A DNA stretch of 64,000 nucleotides from Cyrtodaria siliqua (GCA_037043455.1 JAWPHD010011238.1:21750-85749), one strand, 5' to 3'; counted from the stretch's first letter, positions 1-11,860 are shown. Numbers and translations are program-made. Notes: generated from the sequence alone by a model not told the origin.

Positions 1-1382
1 GGTAATTTCTTTCATCAAAATATTGTGTCTTATTTTATTTGTATTAATGGTCAAATGGAATTTTACAATAATACAATAATTGTCGGGGATACGTCATACA
101 TTTAGTGTTGGAGATGAGGTGTACTTATTATGGTAAGTAACTGATTCCACTCTCAAAAGTATTGGTTTTATTTTGGTGGATATAATGTTTGTCATTGACC
201 TAGATACAGATACAGATATTGGTCTTCAGATCAAATATAAAGTTAGCTCCCTTTAACTATCAAAACATTGTGTTATCAAAACTTAAGCAGTATAAAGTCT
301 GATATAATTTTGGTGTTCTTAAGCTAAAATAAGGATAATCTCTTTGCACAATGCAATTTGAAAAGGATCGTTTGTTAATTAATTTAGTAAGCTGTTGTAT
401 TTGGACATGAAATGCATTAAAGTACCATCAAAGTGAAAGGAGATTGTACCGACTTAGTAGGTTTTGTAATGTGTTCAATGATAACTTTATGATTAATACA
501 AGTTTGAAACTTTTTCCTTTAAGAAAACGATCAAGAAACTTTGTGTCAGATTCAATTTGATTAATTATAACTGAAGTATTCCATTCTCAAAGTTTTTGTT
601 TTATTGCATATACTTTTGGTCATTTATCCCAGGCAGAGACAGAGATTGTGTCCCTAAATGAAATATGTCTTTAGCCCTCTTTATCTCTTAAGAAAGAGTG
701 TTATCAAAACTTAAAAGGACTAGAGGCAATTTGGAAGTGATTGGTGTTGATCCAGATACAAGTGAAAATCCTCATACGGTGTTTCAGTTTCATATGCATT
801 AAAATAATCTGCATGCTACCTTCACGGTTTAATTATTTTTTATGACAATGTTTGGTTTGAAAAACCTGACGACTGGGCTGGGAGTTATTGCTAAATTATA
901 AATATAAATTTAAATGGAGTTTGTATAGGCAGCAGTTGTACATATAAATAAAAAATATGTACTTCACAAAACAAGAATGTATAGGCGCTTAAAACATCAT
1001 ATGCATTACTATTAATGATTTATACAAGCCGTGTTCGAGACCAAACTATTTCATTAACAGTAATTAAATCTCGATGAAGTGTCTGCTTGTTTCCAGCTTT
1101 TGTCCCTGCAATGTCATGCAGGTGTAGGTTGTGGGGAACATTTCTAGAACTCGGGACCTAATCGTGGTGTACTTACTGGATTAAACTAGAACTAGTCTTC
1201 CCATAACTAGCTAGTCTAGATCTTGCTGAAGGCGTTGAGCATCAAGACGAATGAATACGGCCAGTTACACTGAGATGTTTTTTGTAATTTATATGCATAC
1301 ATGCTTTAATGTGACTGGACAGCAGCTCATCAAATAATATATAGCTGAGGAACAAGATTGATTCTACGAAATATCCCGTAGT
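1..1382. other. A+T-rich stretch, no gene recognised
   Basis: No reading frame, RNA gene or element boundary is convincing here. Short phrases around 130-170 and 560-600 (TAACTGATTCCA-like followed by CTCAAAG) resemble each other and 20325-20360, which hints at an old dispersed repeat too decayed to delimit. Confidence 0.4.
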
Positions 1383-1709
1383 GGGCTGTAGTGGCCCGGA
1401 GGATATCATGGTGAACTTGAAACAGGACGACCCGTGTTTAAACCTCACCGGCGCCACTGAATTTCGCCGATGTGTTTTTGGGCAAGACACGTTCCTTTAT
1501 TCTTTTCCATCTGATGGGGACGTAAACTGTACCTACTTTAGAATAATATTCTCATTTGATGTATGTCTATCCTCTGAACACGTTAAAGAACCATAGACAT
1601 CTATTCATTATTAAGAGTAGATCATGTTCCCAGAGTCCCACCTTTCCGTTCTCTCTTATGTGGGTGTAAATAACCTCTGCTGTGTTGATAAGGTGTTGAA
1701 CAACATTTG
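1383..1709 (+). mobile_element. Decayed tRNA-derived SINE, copy 1
   Basis: This segment is collinear with the intact SINE at 9518-9833. Shared landmarks in order are GCCACTGA, TTGGGCAAGACAC, GATGGGGACGTAAAC, CACGTTAAAGAACCATAG, TATTAAGAGTAG, TTCCC, TAAATAACCT and the end AACAACATT. The tRNA-like head is badly mutated: box A is no longer recognisable and box B is degraded. No target-site duplication is visible. Apparent short reading frames on both strands here are chance translations of the SINE. Confidence 0.8.
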
Positions 1710-2095
1710 CAGCAATGTTGTTTGGTTGCTGATATTTCTTTTGTGTTTGCGCAGTTTTAAATCATTTAACTGAAAATAACACCTGTCAGAATGACTGGTA
1801 TACTATATCTATCAGTTATCGATAGTTAGAGTATGTCAGAATGCTGAAATGGACATGCTATAAAACAAATAGAGTATGGTCTCATCTCGTTGGTAGATTT
1901 AAACACCTCAATGGGAGTAGACTCGATGAGACAATACTCTGTCTATTACTTAACTGGTACAGACTTGTTTAAATGATTACCCATTGGAGTCTGTTTGATG
2001 AGATGGAACTTTCTACTGGAGTTCTTTCGGTTTGATGCTATATTTATGGAATTGTAGCAGAGGATTTTCATGAGGTAAATTTATTGATAGATCAT
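1710..2095. other. Spacer, nothing recognised
   Basis: A+T-rich sequence between the SINE and the start of clear duplication copy A. It has two phrases with a GATGAGA/TCTGT pattern (1875-1950 and 1985-2010) but no delimitable repeat. Confidence 0.35.
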
Positions 2096-2565
2096 TAGAA
2101 ACAAAACTGGTGCGATGTTTTTGTCTTAAAGTAGTTTTGTCATGGGCGCTTGATCCTGGATACAGACATTTGTATTTCAAATAATGCAAGCAGCACATAT
2201 GGTTAAGATGAGTTCACGTAATATGTGTTTTAAAATTTGTTAAAAATATGAATGTTTACATCTATGCGAAAAAGCTTCATTTTATGTTTGCGAATGGGTG
2301 AAATTCTTCAAATTGTTTTTTGAAGTCAAATTTGTGTGCATCTTCTGTAAACAAATTCATCGAATTTTGGATTTCAAATGGCCTCAATATTGGTAAAGAA
2401 ACACGATTTTTTATTTAGATACTTTCATGCATGCATGCTTGATTTACAATGAAAAGCATTTGAAAATTATTTCTCACACGATTTAACACATAACTTGCTG
2501 TGCAAAAGTGTAATAATTTCTTCCTATATTTATCATATTACAATAGTGTAATACATATACAAACA

Positions 2566-3051
2566 AGCAAGGTTTTACGCAAGCGTAAAATAGCTGCCGA
2601 GAGAAAATAGCATTATTTCTGGGGGTAGGAACTGGGAACAAAGTTTAACATAATAACAGACCAAATCACGGGTGTTAAAACGATATTCAAAAAAAGAGTT
2701 GTCACGGAGACGTAAACACGCCATGACCGTTTTTTTACCAGACCCAATTTGTGCCACCAAACATTCTGAATCAAGTGGGCGAATCATTGACATGCCTTAC
2801 AAATTGATTACATATTCACCTTTGTAGCACGACGTGCTAAAGTACACATCAGCACAGAAATACAATTACTCACATGTATGGGATGCGTTTGCGTTAGCGT
2901 GCATTACAACACAGATAAACTGTTCATTGCTACCATGTGTAATTATAAGATTGCGTTATCAAAGTGAAAAAACTCAAAGAAACTATTCATTACCACCTTA
3001 CCATGTGCAATTACTAAAACAATAAAAGAGTCGCTGCCGTTCCGGCAGCGA
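2566..3051. mobile_element. Copy-A-specific block with hairpin ends
   Basis: Copy B reads straight from ATACAAAT into AAGGCTGAGTC, while copy A has about 485 bp between the equivalent points. The block starts with a perfect 8-bp-arm hairpin (2573-2590, TTTTACGC/GCGTAAAA) and ends with another (3032-3050, CGCTGCCG/CGGCAGCG). Short AANAAG phrases flank both sides and may be a target duplication. A 72-codon minus-strand frame (2575-2793) lies inside and matches nothing I know. It is either a small non-autonomous insertion or a deletion in copy B. Confidence 0.45.
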
Positions 3052-3235
3052 ATAAGGCTGAATCATCGTTTCGGTCAGTTCCGTTTAGCTCGATGTGCAA
3101 TGGAAATGTCTCGTCGATTTCCGTAACTATTTAAAATACACATGTACCACATGTAACAGAAATCAACGAGGTAGTTTCGTAGTTTGGTTTTTACCGAGTC
3201 AATTATTTTGGCAAATGTTTCCGTTGATTGATATA

Positions 3236-3239
<4 letters not shown>

Positions 3240-3270
<31 letters not shown>
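3240..3270. repeat. (GA)n microsatellite
   Basis: About 15 uninterrupted GA units inside duplication copy A. The same position in copy B (39652-39680) also carries GA repeats, so the microsatellite predates the duplication. Confidence 0.95.
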
Positions 3271-3272
<2 letters not shown>

Positions 3273-4204
3273 CGCTTTTGTCTCCGTTGTTTAGCGACAG
3301 TGAGAACACCACAAATAGTTTAGTTCACATAATATCCGATTTGAAGTGTAAACAATGCACTTGTTAAACCCATGTTAAGCTCCAGGTGTAGTATTTAAGA
3401 TTGCAATGCGTCGATTGACATGATTGGGGCTACACCTTTTGAAAATAATATAAAGGTCGGTAACAATCGATTGTGCATGAATGGTATATTGTTCGTAAGC
3501 GTTCCACCTCAGAAGATCTTGTATCTAATATGTGAACTCGACACAAAAGGATCAAGAGCACGTATTGTTTTGACTGTATTTGTGCAAACAGCTCTCCACA
3601 TTAATCTTCGGTTAAAACATATGAGCCGCGTACTTGTAAAAACTCTTCTAGTACCAGTGTCCTTTATTATATGTCTATCCGTAGCTACTTTGTAAGGTTT
3701 GACGTTTACTGGAAATTTGCCAGCTCTGTACAAATACCAACAACCGCGGTTAGATCTTTTGCCATACAAAGTTCATTCCATTCAAGTCAATTTATGTATA
3801 AATATGTTCTGTACTTGAATGACTCATGTAAATATATTTAAAACACTATTAAACTATTCTAGCTGCAAGTATTTGAATGTTACCACGCATAATTTTTTTT
3901 CTTTTGGATAGAATATCTATATTATAAGACTGTTTGATTTGTGCAGAAATTCATTGGCTATGAGCCTGCAATCCATGGTTCAAAAAATAAATCAAACTCT
4001 CTCTCTTTTTAACTCATTGCAAATGGTAAATGAAGGAATGTAGTTATATAAAACATGCTCTCCTGTTCATATGTGCCTGCACTAAACATGTATATCAACA
4101 TCAGGCACCAAAAGTTAAATAGGACATCCAGGTAATACTTTGTAACACGAACTGAAAAGTATATGTTAAGGAAAGTTAGATAAATGTTTTACATGTTACA
4201 AATT

Positions 4205-5330
4205 GAATACAAACAGGTAGGTGAAATGCATGTTGATGAAACCAAAGCTAACATATCTGATACTGTCGCTTTTTTGTTCTTGATTTACATCTCTCCATTG
4301 AAACTGGTGACATAATTAGTAAACTTTACGACCAGAGAGATGATTTTAATTTTGATATTGTTAAATATCCCCACTTACATGGGAATGTTCCCCGAGATAC
4401 TTCTAAAGGTGTCTATGCTTCTCAACTTTAATATTCGTAATATTTGTATAAATCAGAAGCTTCCCCAGCAGGGCTACCGTTACCATAAACTTCGAAAAAC
4501 CGTTGAGCAATTGTATTACATAACTCTGATCTACTTTTAAAATATAAAAGTAATTTAAGAACTATTCTGCGACAAGGACTATCAAAACTAGACCTCTATG
4601 GTAATGTAATTTTCAAAATTCTTAAGATCATTGGTCATAATCCCTTCATACAATATTTATTAAACTTGTTAAAACGTTTATCAACATGTTTATGATTATC
4701 AAAATGTTTATGACCCTATCATTTTGTAACGCACTGCATGTTTAGTGGTTGGCCCATTTACAATTCGCCAGTATGTTTTGCTCTTTGATTGTGCAGTGAC
4801 CGGACAGGTTGTGGACCCAGTGATGACGTCTAACTAAATCCTGAGCTTAGGGATGGTAGCGTTTGATATTTGTTTTTAATCAGTCGTACACTTTACGGTT
4901 TGTTCTCTTATTGCTCCGGCTTCTGTCAAGTTATTGAGTACTTGCTTTGTGGCTTTCTAGGCTTTTGTTTTGTATATCTATGTATACATGATCAATTAGT
5001 TGTCCTACTTATATTGCCTATTAATGCTGCCGTGTTTGTTAGAGAATATAACATGGCGGGGATATCTTAATTTACACTGTCCCGTTTTAATGGGATGGCA
5101 ATAGGGTAAGAGTGCGGTTTGGTGCACCCTAGAACTTGGGGTAAACCCCCAGCGACCTTCCTTACCACTGACCGTTCCAAGGCGGTAGCCTTATTGTCAA
5201 CCATTTTATGTTTTTTTATGTCATATCTTGCCTTTTATAAATATTTGTAGTTGTTGTTTGTTTCTGTGCATGTTTGTGGTTGACTGAGATCCTTGAATTC
5301 TACATTTCCTGTTCGTCAATTATATCTACG
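4205..5330 (+). pseudogene. RT retroelement family, 3' fragment, copy 1
   Basis: In shifted frames the segment encodes pieces collinear with the C-terminal part of the longer copy at 28.6-29.2 kb: NKA.ISDTVAF, then a YD.RDDFNF.IV.YPHL.GNVPR.TS.GVY.SQL stretch, then a deletion joining to FNIRN, and QGYRYHKL. A 3' untranslated tail follows that is very similar to 55395-56000 and to the complement of 6840-7290, including GCACCCTAGAA and ACTGACCGTTCCAAGG (to 5186). Stops and frameshifts make it inactive. The family looks like an endonuclease-less or Penelope-related retroelement common in molluscs; the class is an inference. Confidence 0.75.
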
Positions 5331-6839
5331 TTGAAAGACGGAATACACGAAATAAAGCTCGAGATCAAGGTAATACTAATCCGTTATTAGTACGCGTCAA
5401 AAATACAAATATTTAACTCAATTATTGTTACTGAATATTGTTTACTTTCCTATTTTAAAGCTACACTTTCATGTAGTGAGCCTATCGTGATTTGTAATTT
5501 TGTATTCGTTCATGGCAAAATATGATATTTTAGTGTTTTTTTTTAGAATATAGCATCATAAATTGCTCAATCCTTTATATACTCGTGCACACAGTCTACA
5601 AACATCTCACCTTTAGGTATGTGTGAAGTAAAAAGTTCGAACAATTGAGCTAAATATAAGTGTTCAATCATGGTGACCTGCTATTGACATAAGATGAAAA
5701 TACTTATCATAGTGTTTCTCTATATACGTTGAATGGCAAGGTCATGCATAGTGATCTGCATTTAGCATTGATGTGTATTCACATCAAATGTTCCTATGCT
5801 GAATGTATGACGGTTGTGTCTAAACTACATTGCCTTATGGTGTATTATACACTGTGCTGTCAGTAGTACAATCACTAAATACAGTAAATCAAGGTAAGAA
5901 GGAAAGGTGTTTAACAAGCCTTAAACAGTTTAGGTCATATTGGGTTTAGTTCTCGATCTCAATTAATTAAAAACCATAACAATTATTCAGTTTTCAACAC
6001 AATTCTACCTTCTGGCAATGACAGTTGGATATGTCTGGCCCACGCCAAGTTGAACCTTAGTCAAGGTCAGTGATGATGATCTACTTTTGTTTTTGTTGTT
6101 GTAATAGCAATATAGTGTGAACTAAACGGAATATCTTAAACTTAAATAAGACGTCGCTTACATATAAGCCAACACACAATATCACAAGAGGCAATTTTAA
6201 CATATAAACAGGTTTCATGTTCATTTCTACAATGAAACATAACTGCTCACCTGGATCAGACCGATTTGGTGCAGATTGTTGAAACATATTTTGGAAAAAT
6301 CTTTGCCATTTTATTGTTATGGCAATACACTATCTATACACTATATATAGCTAAATAGTGAACACACGTAATTGCAAAGGAAGGCATTAGTATATGATAT
6401 TCAATTTATACAATTTACAGAAACTAATTTGCCAGAACTCAAATAACTTCTAAGGTTTAAAGAAGTATTTGATTTGCTTTCACTGACTTTTATCATAAAT
6501 TTAATATTTTATATTTCTTTAAATTCTATACATCAATTGTCTCCTGGATAAAAATGTTTTACTATAGGAAATCTTCAATACACTATGCGTAATTGTAATA
6601 ACTAGTAATAATGCGTGACTACTCCTGCACCACAACTGGCAACTGGAATTCTGTCTAATTATTCATATTTGTATATATATCTAGTAGCAATGTATCACTA
6701 CTACAGCACCTGAACTGGTATATTTAATGCAATATACCTAATAATTTATATCCTGTAATTGCTATTGGTGTTTGTTTAGCTTTCCTGATGAAGAACAACA
6801 GAGCCTAAACTTTGGAGGCCATCTGTTAACAACGAATTA
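5331..6839. other. A+T-rich spacer, nothing recognised
   Basis: No coding similarity, RNA gene or repeat boundary seen. Small frames (for example 6081-6287 minus) have no recognisable motif and A+T-driven composition. Confidence 0.4.
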
Positions 6840-7500
6840 AGGCATATGACGTCACAAAAACTAAACAAGTTGACAATAGGGCTACCGCCTTGGAAAGGTC
6901 AGTGGCAAAAAAGGCCGATGGGTTCTAGGGTGCACCAAACCTCAAACTTACCCTACTGTCATCCCAATAAAACGGGACAGGGTAAATAAAGAAATCCCCG
7001 CCATGAACTATTGTCTAACCAAAAGGCAGCAATAGGCAATATAAGTAAAACATAAAGATGCTCGTGTATATATAATACAATAAAACAATAGCCTAAACAA
7101 GCCACAAAGAAGGTACTCAATGACTCAATGGCAGAAACCGGAGCACCAAGAGAATACACCATTTAGGGCACGACAAGACAAAATTGCAGACAAACATCAA
7201 ACGTCATCGTCCTTTTGGGTAGACGTCATCATAGGGTCCACAGCCTGTCCGGTCATCGCACAATTAAAGAGGAAAGCATAGTGGCGAACTGTAATATTTG
7301 GAAAGAAGATCAGGGTTACTATGATAACATTTTGCAAATGTTTTTCAAAGTTTATGGTAACGGTAGCCCTGATGGAGTAGCTTTTTAGTTATACAAAGAT
7401 TACGAATATTAAAGTCCTCAACTCGAGTAAATATAGATATAAAAATCGAACAGGAAAAGCAGCATTCAAGGACGACAGTCAGTTGAGACCAAATAAAACA
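6840..7500 (-). pseudogene. RT retroelement family, fragment with head-to-tail junction, copy 2
   Basis: On the minus strand, 7420-7340 encodes DFNIRN.CI.KKLLHQGYRYHKL, the same C-terminal coding block as in copies 1 and 4. It is followed, after a deletion, by the shared 3' tail, which continues to about 6840. Directly upstream (minus strand 7500-7435) is a second sequence, TGACTGTC.TCCTTGAATGCT.CTTT.CCTGT.CGAT, which matches the extreme 3' end of the copy at 55960-56000. So the tail of one unit is joined to the truncated head of the next. No intact frame remains. Confidence 0.75.
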
Positions 7501-9299
7501 CAAATATGATAATATATATATACTGAGCAAAAACAAAAAGTACCCCTTCTTCTGTCCCTTATTATGTAGACAGTAAAACAGAAACTAATAAATGATTGTA
7601 TATAGAATAATTACACCGACCACCACCAATAGCCCAAACAAAAGATTTTGTTGAAAAGTTCAGTACACAAGGGAGTTATCCCCCTTTTTCGTAAACCATG
7701 CATGTTTAATAAAATACATATATTCTACAAACATTACCTCAATTTGTCCAAGACAATATTCTCTATACGTTGCTTTTGAAAAAAATCACAGAAAAACACA
7801 ACACCGATTGTGTAGATAGCAGCTTTTTTTTTTATCAAAAATCATCAAAATCACCCTTTAAGGTTTCCATAGCATCCATAAAAGAGTATTGCTTGTCAAA
7901 ATTTGAAACCTTTTAAAGGAATATTTAGTACACATTGAAGTGTGCTTAAAAACATCAAACATTATTTAATTAAAGCGCTGTTCAAGCTGTGCTATGCCCT
8001 CAAAAACTGGCCTATGGGAATACCAGCAAAAAAATGTACTTTTATTGGCGAGTATATAAATATAAAAAAACGAAAGCATAGAAAGTCACAAATCAAGTAC
8101 GCATTAAATTAGCAGAATCTAAACCAACAAGGTATACACAATAAGGGCACGAAAAGGCCCAATTGAAGTAATCTGGGTTTTCTGTGATTTAAATATTTTT
8201 ATTTATTGCTGATTATTATTATTATTATTATTTATTTTTTTATATTCAAACTAAATTTTAATGAAGACAGTCGGACAGATTATTTATAAAAATTACCTTT
8301 ACCAAGCAAATTCTTGTCATACATCATAAACCTGTCTTCATTAGTGAACAGGTCGCTTTTCGGCTTCTTATTTCCTCGTCCCAAGCTTTTCAATTCCTTT
8401 TAGTTTGAGGAACATCCCTGTGGTGTTGAAAATCACTTGTCATAATGTTATATGGGTATAATGTCTGTGGGTACTATCATATCGTGATTAAAGAGAATCC
8501 GGTTCAAAATCGGATCCGTCGGTTTTCTCAGTTGTCCTACAATACATCACAACATACAGATTCAGTTCCTTTTCATTATGTACTACGCCTTGCACAACCA
8601 GTTAGAAAATCTAATCCCCACTGTATGACCTCAATCGGCGGTTCGCCTCGTCAATCAATTTTGATACGGCTGGAAAACTACAAGCGGTGTATAATAAGTG
8701 TATATTCGACTTGACTTAATGTTTGTGTACATCTTGACCTCGCCAAGGCATGAGCGAGCGTATCTCAGCGATGTCGAACGTTAATGATAAAACACATGAC
8801 CGAAAGTGGTGGAAGTCAATTAAATGATACATTTCCCCGGGGTACCTCAATTAATGCTGCAAAAACTCTTGGTATACACGTGTAACCGGATATAGGTAAA
8901 TGGTGAATACTCGATTCCTAACCGTATGTCCTCGATATAGAAACATGGAGGGCAGAACACATGTTTGGCAAACAGGTCAATTTTGCGCCGTATTTGAATG
9001 GAAGGATCTAGTTGAATTGGAATTTTCTGAAATAATGATTACAAGCATTGGACATCGAATATATCTACTGGTATTTTTTATGTGTCCTTAAAGGCCGTGA
9101 GCTAATAAGGTAAACCCTCCCTCCCCCGGGGGAATTTTGTAGACCCTATTTTTAAAAAAAAAACCACATAGATAATATTATGTATGTAATTGTTTTCAAC
9201 TTGTCTGCCATCTGAGCGTTGGGACGTTATCGTGTTACAGGAATACGTTACCTATAAAACAATAATTAATTTTACTGTATGGAAGGAAGTGTTTGGAAT
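7501..9299. other. Spacer, no gene recognised
   Basis: It holds a short ATT microsatellite (8213-8232) and C/T-poor A+T-rich DNA. Frames of 89 codons (8445-8714, plus) and 63 codons (8900-9091, plus) have slightly higher G+C than the flanks but no motif I recognise. They could be decayed exons or chance. Confidence 0.35.
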
Positions 9300-10290
9300 T
9301 TAACTTTTCTTCATTATTTATGCTTTTTACAACAAAAACGTTCGTTTCACTTACTTTTTATACCGTTGATACCTGCGTTACTAAGCCTATGTTACCGTAA
9401 TTTACCTTACCTTGTTAAATTAAGTTGTTTAACCTAATACATTAAGAACATTAATGATGTTACATCCGGAAATTATTCCAAAACCTACAGACATCACAGA
9501 CATACTTTTCCATGATGGCTGGCGTGGCGCAGTCGGTAGCGCGGCGGATTTGTAACCGGAGGCCCCGGGTTCAATCCTCCGTGGTGCCACTGAGTTCCGT
9601 CGGTGTGTTCTTGGGCAAGACACTTTACCTTAGCCTCGTCCGTCGGATGGGGACGTAAACCGGGCGGTCCCGTGTATCGGTCTATCTTCCGAGCACGTTA
9701 AAGAACCATAGGAATCTATTCGATAATAAGAGTAGGGCAGGTTCCCGGATTCCTATGTATCCTTCCCTCTCTCTGGGGCGGCTCTAAATAACCTATACTG
9801 TGTTGATGAGCCGTTAAACAACATTCAATTCAATTCCATGATGTTAATAATGTTTGGTTCTTGTAATGTCCGTTACTTTGTGTGTTTTTAAATCTTTTTT
9901 TATTTTCCGCATGTTAAAAGAAATTAGAATAAATCATCCAATAAACTATTAAAGTTTTATTGCAACATTCATTTAGACATAATTGATTGTATCAACTCAT
10001 TTTGAACATTCTGCTTTTTAAAATACAAATTTTCGTTTCACTTAATGTTAATACCTTGGATACATGCTTTATTAACCCTACGTTACCGTAATATACGTTA
10101 CATTGTTGAATGATGGTTTTTGGTTTAAGAAATTAAGAAAATTTAATAGTTTATATTCGAAAATTATTTCCAACATTATAGGTTATTACAAACATACGTA
10201 TCTATGATGTGAACAATGCTTGGTTCTTGTATTGTCCGTTACATTGTGTGTTTTTTAAATAATTTTCTATTTTCCGTGTGTTAACAGACA
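9300..10290. repeat. Local tandem duplication of about 300 bp
   Basis: Unit 1 is 9300-9508 plus 9834-9930 and unit 2 is about 9990-10290. Shared blocks in order: TTCGTTTCACTTA, ATACCNTNGATAC, TACGTTACCGTAAT-like with GTTACATTGTT, GAAAATTATT-like, ACAAACATAC-like, ATGATGT, TTGGTTCTTGTA.TGTCCGTTAC, TGTGTGTTTTTAAA, and ATTTTCCG.. The units are interrupted only by the SINE at 9518-9833, which lies inside unit 1. Confidence 0.8.
9518..9833 (+). mobile_element. Intact tRNA-derived SINE with 10-bp target duplication, copy 2
   Basis: The head carries a perfect RNA polymerase III box A (9525-9536, TGGCGCAGTCGG) and a near-perfect box B (9568-9578, GGTTCAATCCT). Both come from a tRNA-like domain that ends near 9590. 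A conserved body follows (TTGGGCAAGACAC, GGGGACGTAAAC, CACGTTAAAGAACC), then a tail of ATTCAA-type repeats. The insertion is bounded by perfect 10-bp direct repeats TTCCATGATG at 9508-9517 and 9834-9843. The element would be transcribed by Pol III and mobilised by a partner LINE through its tail. The body resembles SINE families with a conserved central domain in invertebrates; the exact family is not assigned. Confidence 0.92.
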
Positions 10291-10892
10291 TCATCGATGG
10301 TAACACAAAGATTGAACTGACATGAAATTAATATATCAATGCTAATATATTTTACCTAAATGTGCTCATGTTCCTTTATATACTGTTTAGACTTAGGCAA
10401 ACACTGAACGAAACGAAGTTTGCGTATAATTTACACGACTCTTCCGTATTGTGTAAGTTACCAAATGCATGGAAAAATAAAACTTTTAACGGTTAATTTA
10501 TTCATGTATTAATCAAATGTAAAGAATTCAGCAATGTCAACAAATTTACAAAATGTATTTAACGTTACTTACGTTACTAGCAAATATAAATGTATAGCTC
10601 TATGAGTTAACATGCATTTTATTGGAAATATCTTTATTCAATAATACAAAAGACCATTCGATCCATGAGTATACATTTTAACATAACATATTTACATATA
10701 GTCAATGGCAGGTTACAGTTTAGGATTATGAAATATTTAAATGTTTAACAAACAATACATATAGTTATGAATACCAATATAATGATAACAAATTACACAA
10801 TGAAAATGGATTATAAACTCTAAGCCCCACACATATGCCTCTAACTAATATTTGACAATATGGTTTGTTAAAGAAATATGGGAGAGTAGACA
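10291..10892. other. A+T-rich spacer / probable LINE 3' untranslated region
   Basis: No reading frame. The part adjoining 10893 is downstream of the LINE stop codon on the minus strand and may be its 3' untranslated region. No poly-A or microsatellite tail was recognised. Confidence 0.35.
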
Positions 10893-11505
10893 TTAATTAA
10901 TATAATTAAGTTCGTTTCGAATTTTGAAACTATTAAAAATATATGTCGCCAGGTTCTTGATAATGTTTTCGTTTTCAGATGTTAACAATTCGATGAATTT
11001 AGGAATATTTGGTCTTCGCCAAAAATAATTTTTATGTGCTTCTGTCTTAGTTTATTAAACAGTGCACATTCCATGACGAAATGAAATTCATCTTCAAGTT
11101 TATTACACACGATGCATTTTCTTTCATTTACAGGTATTCTTTGTGGTTTGTGCCAACGTCCTGTTTCAATTTGTAACCTATGTGAAGACATTCTAAGTCT
11201 TGATAGTACTGAGCGAAATTTACGTACTTTTATTATATCTAGGTATGATTTATATTCAAACACATGAAAAAGCGAATATGTCTTAGCCCTTGACGAATCT
11301 GTTATTCGTCCATTCCAGTTTTGTATATAATTGTCAGTAAGCCTTTGCTTAAAGACGGATAAAAATATATTTTCTACTCCCTGAAAATACCACACATCAT
11401 TAAATCCTAGACTTTCAAGCAATGTTTTTACAGACGATGCCCAGTTTTGTTTATTTGGATGAAGTTCAATATCATTCTGTACGTAGCTTTTACAAATTTT
11501 AAATA
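10893..11505 (-). pseudogene. LINE reverse transcriptase, C-terminal remnant with zinc-knuckle
   Basis: The minus strand encodes the last ~200 residues of a non-LTR retrotransposon polyprotein. The main frame (11422-10982) continues upstream without its methionine to about 11505 (NDIELHPNKQNWASSV). It carries the Cys-rich motif C.VC...EDEFHFVMEC typical of the post-RT region of many LINEs. A one-base frameshift near 10990 separates the rest of the C-terminus (FIELLTSENENIIKNLA, ending NELNYIN and stop 10893-10895). The 5' end, including the RT catalytic core, is missing, as expected of 5'-truncated reverse transcription. The clade is not resolved. Confidence 0.75.
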
Positions 11506-11545
11506 TAATATATATATAATTACATCAGTTGAGCTCAAGATTCCT

Positions 11546-11653
11546 CTATTCAACGTCATCACTTTTTTCAAATTCAATATCAATCAAGTTGTTGGCTTCC
11601 ATATTTTCTTGCTCATTATCTCTTCCTTCTTCAGTTTTAGGCTCTTTGAACAT
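11546..11653 (-). CDS. Short acidic ORF, 35 codons, unrecognised
   Basis: An ATG at 11653-11651 opens a frame of 35 codons rich in Glu, Asp and Asn (KEPKTEEGRDNEQENME, then IDIEFEKSDDVE) and ends at TAG 11548-11546. Codon use looks protein-like and it sits on the same strand as the broken coding region upstream and the LINE tail downstream. I do not recognise it. It may be a decayed exon or part of the same repeat-derived protein, or chance. Confidence 0.2.
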   Translation of the reverse strand: MFKEPKTEEGRDNEQENMEANNLIDIEFEKSDDVE

Positions 11654-11860
11654 TATGTCAACCAACTATTTTGACGCAATATTTCCAAATAGTCCAGTTA
11701 AATTCTATAATTTGTCTTGTATTATTTGTTTCTGCATCTGGTAGGTCTGGTTAATGTCGGGCAGTATGGCGACACACAGTCTCTTGGAAGTGTACATGTT
11801 CAAATGCATGATACAGACAAATGACACGGCAACAAAAAGCTTTATTTGTGGCCTTTGAAT

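Larger units (their letters stand above)
2096..4170. repeat. Segmental duplication, copy A
   Basis: This segment is collinear with copy B at 38640-41630. Matching landmarks include the GCGATGTTTTTG...GTTTTGTCATNGGCGCTTGAT block, TATTTCAAATAATGCAAGCA, the GA microsatellite, CAATGCGTCGATTGACATGATTGGG, GCGTTCCAC.TCAGAAGATC, and CTAGCTGCAAGTATTTGAATGTT. Part of it also matches copy C (31950-32400). Copy A carries a block at about 2566-3051 that is absent from copy B, and lacks about 1 kb that copy B has at 40335-41345. Reading frames in both orientations are partly conserved between copies, but stop codons and indels argue against a protein. Confidence 0.8.

Noticed and set aside
3095..3769. Overlapping 90-codon frames on both strands, partly conserved in copy B
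   Set aside because: The frame runs through (GA)n as Glu-Arg repeats, and indels between copies A and B break it; similarity is due to duplication, not selection.
6781..6830. CTGATGAAG motif that might begin a hammerhead ribozyme
   Set aside because: No paired stem II and no GAAA at the right position follow it.
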